Source of the DNA: DAIDKA01 sp035506335
GTDB taxonomy: Bacteria > Pseudomonadota > Gammaproteobacteria > Steroidobacterales > Steroidobacteraceae
Length of the DNA: 7,204 nt
Assembly: GCA_035506335.1 (NCBI GenBank)
Contig: DATJPN010000126.1
Location: 1 to 7,204 of the forward strand
Reading direction: 5' to 3'
Shown here: positions 1 to 5,611 of the stretch, piece by piece
Layout of the letters: the number at the start of each line of letters is the position of its first letter
Numbering within the stretch: position 1 is the first letter of the stretch
Notes under the pieces: model-generated
The model's input: only the letters and a program-made list of their open reading frames with translations
Database searches by the model: none
Told to the model about the DNA's origin: nothing
Position numbers and translations under genes: made by a program

Positions 1-1709
1 CGGTGCGCGACGACGAAGCTCGTGCGGCCGCGCAGCAGCGCGACCAGGGCGCGCTGGATGCGCGCCTCGGTCAGCGCGTCGACCGAGCTCGTGGCCTCGT
101 CGAGCACAAGCAGGCGCGGATCCGCGAGCAGGGCGCGCGCGAAGCAGACGAGCTGGCGCTCGCCCACCGACAGGCCGCTGCCGCGCTCCCCCACCTCGGT
201 GCGCAGGCCCTGCGGCAGGTTTTCGAGCAGGTCGGCGCAATCCAGCCGCTGCGTCGCGACGCGCACCTCCTCCTCCGTCGCCTCCGGCCGCCCGAGGCGG
301 ATGTTGTCGAGCACGGTGCCGCTGAAGAGGAAATTCTGCTGCTGCACCAGGCCCATCTGCCGGTGCAGCGACACGCCGGTCAGGGTGCGGATCTCGCGGC
401 CGTCGATCCGCACCTCGCCGCGCGTGGGCAGGTAGAATTTCGCCACCAGGTTGACGATCGAGCTCTTGCCGCTGCCGGTGTGGCCGACCAGCGCGACCAT
501 GCGCCCCGGCTCCGCGACGAAGTCCACGTCGTGCAGCACCAGCCGGTTCGGATCATAGCCGAAGTGGACGTGCCGGAACTCCACCCGCATGCCCGGCGCG
601 GCGCGGTCCGCCGCCACGGCGGCGCGCGGATCCGCGAGCGGCGTCGCGTCCGCGGCATCCGTCCACTCGGGCTCCAGATCGAGCAGACGGAAGATGCGTT
701 CGGCGCCGGCCATCGCGATCAGCGCCTGGTTGTACTGGTTGCCGATGACGGCGATCGGCGAGAAGAACAGGTTCGCGAGAAAGAAGAACTGGATCAGGCC
801 GGAGAGCTCCATCTGGTGGTGAAAGGCCCGCCAGCCGCCGAGCAGCAGCAGCACCGCGATGAAAAACTGGCTGTTGAGCTCCAGAATCGGCAGCAGGATG
901 GCCGAGGTGCGGGCCAGCGCCACGTTGTAGCGGGCGTGGTCGGCCAGCAGCGAACGGAAGAGCCCGGCGTTCGTCTCCTGCCGCACGAAGCCCTGCGTCA
1001 CGCGGATCCCGCCCACGGACTCCGCCAGCGTCGCGGTGACGCGGCTGAAGCTTTCCTGCGACGCCCGGCTGAGCCGGCTCAGCCGGTACCGGAAGCGGCG
1101 GTTCACCGTCCAGAGCACGGGGGCCATCGCGAGCACGATGAGGAACAGCTGCCAGTCGCAGAACAGCATCGCGACCGCGGCGAAGGCCATCATGCCGAAC
1201 TGGATCAGGCTCACGAAGAAGACGTCCTGGATGCCCACCCGCACCGCCTCCACGTCGGACGTCACCCGGCTGATGATCCGGCCGATCTTCACCCGATGGA
1301 AAAAGCTCATCGGCATGCGCTGGATGTGCTCGAAAATGTCCGTGCGCAGCGCGTTGACGGCGAATTCGCCCAGCTCAAGGGCGTAGCGCTGCCGGAAGTG
1401 GAACATGAAATCGGTCACGAACGCCAGGAGGGCATACCCGGCGACGTCCCGGGCGAGCGCCGGCAGATCGTGGCGGGCGACCGGTCCGGCGATGATCCGG
1501 CTCATGACCCAGACCAGCGCCGGCAGCTGCACCGCGCGGATGGTCGACAGGCCGACCATCGCCCAGAATTTCGCCCGTTGCGGCCGCAGGTAGCCCATCA
1601 GCCGCCGGATCAGCCGCCACTCCAGCGGCTGGAACTGCTGCTCCGCCTCGTCGTCCAGCTGCCGCGGGACGAGGGTGAGCAGGTCGAGGCGCGCGGCCGG
1701 GCGGCTCAT
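1..1709 (-). CDS. ABC exporter half-transporter, consensus-Walker-B subunit of a heterodimer (3' end cut off)
   Basis: Second gene of a two-gene exporter operon; 569 codons are visible and the C-terminus lies beyond the left edge. I translated the minus strand from ATG at 1709 and found no stop. About 30 cytosolic residues precede an elbow helix (about 31-47). A six-helix membrane domain follows (about 48-70, 85-104, 164-184, 186-205, 270-293, 304-325), then an ATPase domain: A-loop Tyr385, Walker A GHTGSGKSS at 409-417 (Lys415), Q-loop Gln457 in a run of three Gln, X-loop TEVGERG, signature LSVGERQ at 513-519, Walker B LLVLDEATSSVD with Asp537 and catalytic Glu538, and H-loop His569, the last full codon. 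The type I exporter fold is certain by motif. The signature deviates from LSGGQ, which complements the defective Walker B of its partner. Family relatives include TM288, LmrD and BmrD. The start is fixed by the 4-bp overlap and a strong Shine-Dalgarno site. Substrate unknown: drug, lipid or peptide export are all possible. Confidence 0.95.
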   Translation of the reverse strand, partial: MSRPAARLDLLTLVPRQLDDEAEQQFQPLEWRLIRRLMGYLRPQRAKFWAMVGLSTIRAVQLPALVWVMSRIIAGPVARHDLPALARDVAGYALLAFVTDFMFHFRQRYALELGEFAVNALRTDIFEHIQRMPMSFFHRVKIGRIISRVTSDVEAVRVGIQDVFFVSLIQFGMMAFAAVAMLFCDWQLFLIVLAMAPVLWTVNRRFRYRLSRLSRASQESFSRVTATLAESVGGIRVTQGFVRQETNAGLFRSLLADHARYNVALARTSAILLPILELNSQFFIAVLLLLGGWRAFHHQMELSGLIQFFFLANLFFSPIAVIGNQYNQALIAMAGAERIFRLLDLEPEWTDAADATPLADPRAAVAADRAAPGMRVEFRHVHFGYDPNRLVLHDVDFVAEPGRMVALVGHTGSGKSSIVNLVAKFYLPTRGEVRIDGREIRTLTGVSLHRQMGLVQQQNFLFSGTVLDNIRLGRPEATEEEVRVATQRLDCADLLENLPQGLRTEVGERGSGLSVGERQLVCFARALLADPRLLVLDEATSSVDALTEARIQRALVALLRGRTSFVVAH

Positions 1710-3574
1710 GCGGCGTCTCCTTCCGTCAGCGCCTGCAGGTCGCGGCTGTCCACCAGCTGCAGGCTGGCCACGTGCAGGTAGGGCCCGGGCACCTTCATCA
1801 GCTCGGCGTGCGTGCCGCGCTGCACGATGCGGCCCGCCTCCATCACCAGGATGAGGTCCGCGCGCCGCAGGGTGCTGAGGCGGTGCGCCACGATGAAGGT
1901 CGTACGGCCGGCGATGGCCTGCTCCAGCGCGGCGAAGATCTCGTGCTCGGTGCGCGAGTCGATCGCGGCGGTCGGGTCGTCGAGCAGCAGGATGGCCGGC
2001 TCGAGCAGGATGGCGCGGGCCAGCGCGAGCCGCTGCCGCTGGCCGCCGGAAAGCGTCACGCCGCTTTCGCCCAGGACGGTGTCGTAGCCCTGCGCCAGCT
2101 GCAGGATGAATTGATCGGCGGCGGCGATCCGCGCGGCGTGCCGGACCTGCTCCATCGTCGCCTGCGGATGGCCGAACGCGATGTTGGCCGCGACGGTCTG
2201 GCTGAAGAGGAAGCTTTCCTGGAAGACCAGCCCGATGTTGCGGCGGAGGTCGTCGAGCTCGAGGTCGCGGACGTCGTGGCCGTCGACGAGCACGCGCCCG
2301 GCGGTCGGGTCGTAGAAGCGCGGGATCAGGCTCATGAGGGCGCTCTTGCCCGCGCCGGTGGCGCCGAGGATGGCGACGCACCGGCCGGGCTCCACCGCGA
2401 GGTCGATGTCGTGAAGGACCGGCTCGTGCGGATCGTAGGCGAACGAGACCCGGTCGAAGCGCACCGCCCCGCGCAGCCGCGGCACGCGGAGGGCGCCCGG
2501 CCGGCTCTGCACCTCGATCGGGGCGTCAAGGATCTCGAACACCCGCTGCGCGCCGATGAGCGACTGCTGCACACTGTTGACGACATTGACCACGTTGTTC
2601 ACCTGGCCGGAGAACTGCTCCAGCAGGCCGGCGAACACGACCAGCCCCGCGCCCAGCGGGAGACGGCCGTGCGCCACGAGCCAGCCGCCGTAGCCCAGCA
2701 GCACCATCATATTCACGCGGGTGAGAAAACCCACCGCCGGGCTGAACAGGCTCACCCGCCAGAAGATGCCCTTTTGCTGCACGAGCACGGCGTCGTTGGC
2801 CGCCACGAAGCGGGCGCGGTCCTCCGGCTCGCGGCCGAAGCCCTTCGTCACCGGCATGCCCTGGATGCTCTCGGCGAGGTGGCGCACCATGACATCGGAC
2901 AGGTCCCGGTTGCGGGCGTATTCCGGCTGGACGCGCCGCGAGAACTCGAACGCCGCAAGCCAGAGAAAAGGCGTGGTGGCGAGGCAGGCGACCGTGAGAC
3001 CGACGTGGAGGCTCGCCATGTAGACGATGTAGACGGCGAGCGAGATCACCATGATGAACGCCTGGACCAGCACCTGGTCGAGGAACATGCGCACCGCCTG
3101 CACGTCGCCCGTGACCCGGTTGATGATGGAGCCGGTGGAGTTGGCGTCGAAGAAGCGGAAGCTCAGGCGCTGCAGCTTGTCGTACACCAGGCCGCGCAGA
3201 TGCGGCACGATCTCCTGCTGCGTCAGGCGGTTGATCAGGACGCTGTAGACGTAGTTCAGCACCGCCCGCGTGACCGCAAGCACCAGGATCACGCCGGCGA
3301 TCACGGCCACCTCGGCGAACGGCGGCCAGTCGGCCGGGAACCGGAAGCGCAGACCCTCCGTCGGCAGCGGCGCGCCCGTCACCTCGTGGCGGATGCCGTC
3401 GATCGCCTGCCCGGTGAGGTTCAGGCCGGAGAGGCCGACGGTGAGGAGCACGAGCTGGAGGCCGAGCACGGCGAAGCAGCGGCGCCGGTAGAGCCAGACC
3501 AGGCCGAAAAGGCGGCGGATCAGCGCCCAGTTTGACGGTGGGCCGCTGCCCGCGCGCGGAGGGGACGGGGTCAT
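1706..3574 (-). CDS. ABC exporter half-transporter, degenerate-Walker-B subunit of a heterodimer
   Basis: Complete 622-residue membrane domain plus ATPase half-transporter (type I exporter, inner membrane), first gene of the operon. Six predicted helices lie at about 34-55, 87-106, 167-188, 189-210, 280-300 and 306-322, with a roughly 30-residue external loop between the first two. ATPase motifs: A-loop Tyr380, Walker A GATGAGKS at 404-411 (Lys410), Q-loop Gln452, canonical signature LSGGQ at 508-512, Walker B ending LLLDDP with Asp532, and H-loop His564. Asp533 sits where the catalytic Glu belongs, so this subunit's own Walker A/B would form the degenerate site, as known for TM287/288-, LmrCD- and BmrCD-type heterodimers. 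The start is uncertain. ATG at 3574 is chosen because about 20 residues then lead into the elbow helix, but it has no Shine-Dalgarno. The frame stays open to in-frame ATGs at 3652 and 3724, whose added residues look like non-coding Arg/Gly/Pro-rich sequence. Substrate not predictable. Confidence 0.93.
   Translation of the reverse strand: MTPSPPRAGSGPPSNWALIRRLFGLVWLYRRRCFAVLGLQLVLLTVGLSGLNLTGQAIDGIRHEVTGAPLPTEGLRFRFPADWPPFAEVAVIAGVILVLAVTRAVLNYVYSVLINRLTQQEIVPHLRGLVYDKLQRLSFRFFDANSTGSIINRVTGDVQAVRMFLDQVLVQAFIMVISLAVYIVYMASLHVGLTVACLATTPFLWLAAFEFSRRVQPEYARNRDLSDVMVRHLAESIQGMPVTKGFGREPEDRARFVAANDAVLVQQKGIFWRVSLFSPAVGFLTRVNMMVLLGYGGWLVAHGRLPLGAGLVVFAGLLEQFSGQVNNVVNVVNSVQQSLIGAQRVFEILDAPIEVQSRPGALRVPRLRGAVRFDRVSFAYDPHEPVLHDIDLAVEPGRCVAILGATGAGKSALMSLIPRFYDPTAGRVLVDGHDVRDLELDDLRRNIGLVFQESFLFSQTVAANIAFGHPQATMEQVRHAARIAAADQFILQLAQGYDTVLGESGVTLSGGQRQRLALARAILLEPAILLLDDPTAAIDSRTEHEIFAALEQAIAGRTTFIVAHRLSTLRRADLILVMEAGRIVQRGTHAELMKVPGPYLHVASLQLVDSRDLQALTEGDAA
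1717..1722 (-). promoter_or_regulatory. Shine-Dalgarno site of the downstream ABC gene, inside the upstream gene
   Basis: The minus strand reads AAGGAG followed by seven bases and then the ATG at 1709. It lies within the last codons of the upstream ABC gene. With the ATGA stop/start overlap, it suggests translational coupling and balanced synthesis of the two subunits. It is the clearest ribosome binding site in the window. Confidence 0.8.
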
Positions 3575-3738
3575 GGGCGCGCGCGGCCGATCAGGCGCCG
3601 GCACCCCGCCGGGGACCGGCCCTGCGTCCGTCCGTTCTCGGCCCCGGTGCATGGGAACTTCGCATCGACCTTTTCTGCCTCCGCGCAGGATTCCGAAGCC
3701 AAAGCGCCGCTGTTCCAAGAGCAAAGTCTGAAGCCCCT

Positions 3739-3772
3739 CGCGGCGAGGCGATTAACCCGCCGCTTCGCGGCG
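3739..3772. repeat. 8-bp direct repeat with an intervening complementary arm (alternative hairpins)
   Basis: TCGCGGCG occurs at 3738-3745 and again at 3765-3772. CGCCGC at 3758-3763 lies between them and can pair with either copy. The downstream pairing gives a perfect 6-bp stem with a 3-nt TTC loop. An AT-rich patch (GATTAAC) lies between the arms. There is no T-run, so it is not an intrinsic terminator. Chance is a real possibility in DNA this GC-rich. Confidence 0.3.
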
Positions 3773-3844
3773 TCCGGTCCCGGGTCGCCAGCATTAGCGC
3801 GGAGCCGCGGCCGAATGACGCCGGCTGCTACCGGCCGCGCGGCC

Positions 3845-3873
3845 TTGGCCTGTCACTCGGGCCCCGCTATACC
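3845..3873 (+). promoter_or_regulatory. Candidate sigma70-type promoter for the malic enzyme gene
   Basis: TTGGCC (3845-3850, 4 of 6 matches to TTGACA) and TATACC (3868-3873, 4 of 6 matches to TATAAT) are separated by exactly 17 bp, in one of the few AT-containing stretches of the region. A start site near 3880 would leave an untranslated leader of about 43 nt before the ATG at 3923. This is an inference from spacing and consensus only. Confidence 0.45.
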
Positions 3874-3912
3874 CATTCCCTCGTCTTATGAGGGCATCTG
3901 CGCTTCCAGCCC

Positions 3913-3917
3913 AAGGG
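3913..3917 (+). promoter_or_regulatory. Weak Shine-Dalgarno site of the malic enzyme gene
   Basis: AAGGG lies five bases before the ATG at 3923. It supports this start over the upstream in-frame ATGs at 3647 and 3815, which have no comparable site. Confidence 0.5.
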
Positions 3918-3922
3918 CAACC

Positions 3923-5596
3923 ATGAGCGGGCAATCCGACAACGGCGGTCTCAGTCCGCACGGAGGGCGGATCCTGCCCTGGGGCAACGCCCTGCTCACC
4001 AACGCCCTGTTCAACAAGGGCACGGCCTTTACCGAACGCGAGCGCGACGCCCTGGGATTGCGGGGCCTGCTGCCGCCGCGGGTGTCCACCATGCAGGACC
4101 AGCTGCGGCGGGTGTATGGCAACTACCAGCGCAAACCCAACGCCCTCGAAAAGTACATCTTCCTCACGAGCCTGCAGAACCGGAACGAGACCCTCTTCTA
4201 CCGGGTGGTGCAGGAGCACGCGGAGGAGATGATCCCCATCATCTACACGCCGACGGTCGGCCAGGCGTGTCTCGAGTACGGCAACATTTTCCGCCGGCCG
4301 CGCGGACTGTTCCTGAGCATCCGCGACCGGGGCCGGGTCGCCGAACTCCTGCGCCACTGGCCGTACCCGGATGCGCGCATCATCGTCGTAACCGATGGCG
4401 AGCGGATCCTCGGCCTCGGGGATCTCGGGGCGCTCGGCATGGGCATCCCCGTCGGCAAGCTTTCCCTCTACACCGCCTGCGCCGGGGTGCATCCCTACTA
4501 CTGCCTGCCCATCACCCTTGATGTGGGCACGGACAACACCCGGTTGCACGAAGACCCCCTCTATATCGGCCTCAGCCAAAAGCGCGTGCGCGGGGCGGAC
4601 TACGACGCCTTCATCGACGAATTCATCGAGGCCGTCCGCACCACCTATCCCAAGGCGCTGGTGCAGTGGGAGGACTTCGCCAACTGCAATGCCTTCCGCC
4701 TCCTCCGCAAATACCGCGACGTCGTCTGCAGTTTCAATGACGACATCCAGGGCACCGCCGCCGTGGCGCTGGCGGGCTTGATTTCGGCCCTGCGATTGAG
4801 CGGGGGGCGGCTGCGCGAACAAAAGCTGCTGTTCCTCGGGGCGGGCGAAGCCGGCACGGGCATCGCGGATCTTTACGTCGCCGCCGCCCGGCAGGAGGGT
4901 CTGGGCGAGGCCGAGGCCCGCGGACGCTGCTGGTTTGTCGACGCGTTCGGCCTGGTCGTGCGCCAACGCCCGGGCCCGCTGGCCGAGCACAATGCGCCGT
5001 ACGCCCATGACCACCCCTTCCTCCCGACTCTGGCCGAGGCGGTCGAGGCCTTCCGGCCCACCGTTTTGATCGGCGCCTCAACTGCGCCGCACACCTTCAC
5101 CCGGGAAATCGTCTCCCGCATGGCCGCCCTCAACCCGCGGCCGATCATTTTCTCCATGTCGAATCCGACCTCCAAGGCGGAGTGCACGGCCGAGGAGGCC
5201 TACCAATGGACGGAGGGGCGCGTGATTTTCGCCAGCGGCAGCCCGTTCCCACCGGTGAATTTCAACGGCCGCACGTTCGTGCCCGGCCAGAGCAACAACG
5301 TCTATGTGTTTCCCGGCATCGGCCTGGGCGCCCTCGCCAGCGAGGCCGGCCGGATCACGGACGCCATGTTCCTCACCGCCGCGCGGACCCTGGCGGGTCA
5401 GGTGACCGAGGACGATCTCGCCCAAGGCCGCATCTTTCCGTCGCTGACGCGGATTCGCGACGTGTCGGCCAAGATCGCCGCCGCGGTCGCCGAGGAATGC
5501 CACCGGGCCGGGCTGGCCCGCCGGCCGCAGCCCGCCGACCTCGAGGCGTACATCCGCAGCTGCATGTTCGAGCCGGATTACCGCGAGTACATCTGA
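3923..5596 (+). CDS. maeA: Malic enzyme, probably NAD-dependent (oxaloacetate-decarboxylating)
   Basis: Cytosolic enzyme that oxidatively decarboxylates L-malate to pyruvate and CO2, reducing NAD(P)+, with Mg2+ or Mn2+. The 557 residues match the usual length of the E. coli MaeA/animal ME class. N-terminal domain: NKGTAFT near 31-37 and YTPTVG with catalytic Tyr108. Substrate and catalytic residues: Arg161 in TDGERILGLGD and Lys179 in GMGIPVGK. Metal ligands: Glu250-Asp251 (WEDF) and Asp274 (FNDDIQGT). Rossmann domain: GAGEAG at 306-311, Asp340 ending the second strand, SNPTSKAE with Asn414, FASGSPF, and PGQSNN with Asn458/Asn459. All expected functional residues are present. By recalled alignment, the position that is Lys362 in NADP-dependent animal enzymes is Asn357 here, which favours NAD; assay would settle this. 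The start was chosen by homology onset and an AAGGG site; 92 open upstream codons look non-coding. It is transcribed divergently from the ABC operon and convergently with the TPR gene, so it is probably monocistronic. Confidence 0.95.
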   Translation: MSGQSDNGGLSPHGGRILPWGNALLTNALFNKGTAFTERERDALGLRGLLPPRVSTMQDQLRRVYGNYQRKPNALEKYIFLTSLQNRNETLFYRVVQEHAEEMIPIIYTPTVGQACLEYGNIFRRPRGLFLSIRDRGRVAELLRHWPYPDARIIVVTDGERILGLGDLGALGMGIPVGKLSLYTACAGVHPYYCLPITLDVGTDNTRLHEDPLYIGLSQKRVRGADYDAFIDEFIEAVRTTYPKALVQWEDFANCNAFRLLRKYRDVVCSFNDDIQGTAAVALAGLISALRLSGGRLREQKLLFLGAGEAGTGIADLYVAAARQEGLGEAEARGRCWFVDAFGLVVRQRPGPLAEHNAPYAHDHPFLPTLAEAVEAFRPTVLIGASTAPHTFTREIVSRMAALNPRPIIFSMSNPTSKAECTAEEAYQWTEGRVIFASGSPFPPVNFNGRTFVPGQSNNVYVFPGIGLGALASEAGRITDAMFLTAARTLAGQVTEDDLAQGRIFPSLTRIRDVSAKIAAAVAEECHRAGLARRPQPADLEAYIRSCMFEPDYREYI

Positions 5597-5611
5597 GCGC
5601 CGCCGCCCGCG

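Larger units (their letters stand above)
3575..3922. other. Divergent intergenic region between the ABC operon and the malic enzyme gene
   Basis: About 350 bp with no supportable protein gene. It holds a rightward sigma70-like promoter candidate (3845-3873), a cluster of mutually complementary GC-rich segments (3739-3772), a small hairpin with CCCTC/GAGGG arms (3878-3894) and a 12-codon upstream ORF (3888-3926). I looked for a leftward promoter for the ABC operon and found none convincing; the best TTGGAA box has no good -10 partner. The frames of both flanking genes remain open some way into this region, but the predicted residues look like translated GC-rich noncoding DNA. Confidence 0.7.

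Noticed and set aside
3..1781. Very long plus-strand open frame opposite the downstream ABC gene
   Set aside because: The predicted protein is His/Arg/Glu/Gln-rich low-complexity sequence. The opposite strand carries every ABC motif in order, so this is an antisense shadow produced by GC-rich codon bias.
1772..3535. Second long plus-strand open frame, opposite the upstream ABC gene
   Set aside because: Same Asp/His/Arg/Val-rich shadow composition with no recognisable domain; the minus-strand ABC gene explains the region fully.
3758..3772. Hairpin CGCCGC-TTC-GCGGCG as an intrinsic terminator
   Set aside because: There is no T-run on either strand, and it lies between divergent genes, where no terminator is expected.
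3647..3922. 92-residue N-terminal extension of the malic enzyme
   Set aside because: The residues are Ala/Arg/Ser/Pro-rich without family similarity, the protein starting at 3923 already has the usual length, and the predicted promoter and AAGGG site lie inside the extension.
3794..5014. 406-codon minus-strand frame opposite the malic enzyme
   Set aside because: The plus strand has all malic enzyme motifs; the antisense product has no recognisable domain and has shadow-type composition.
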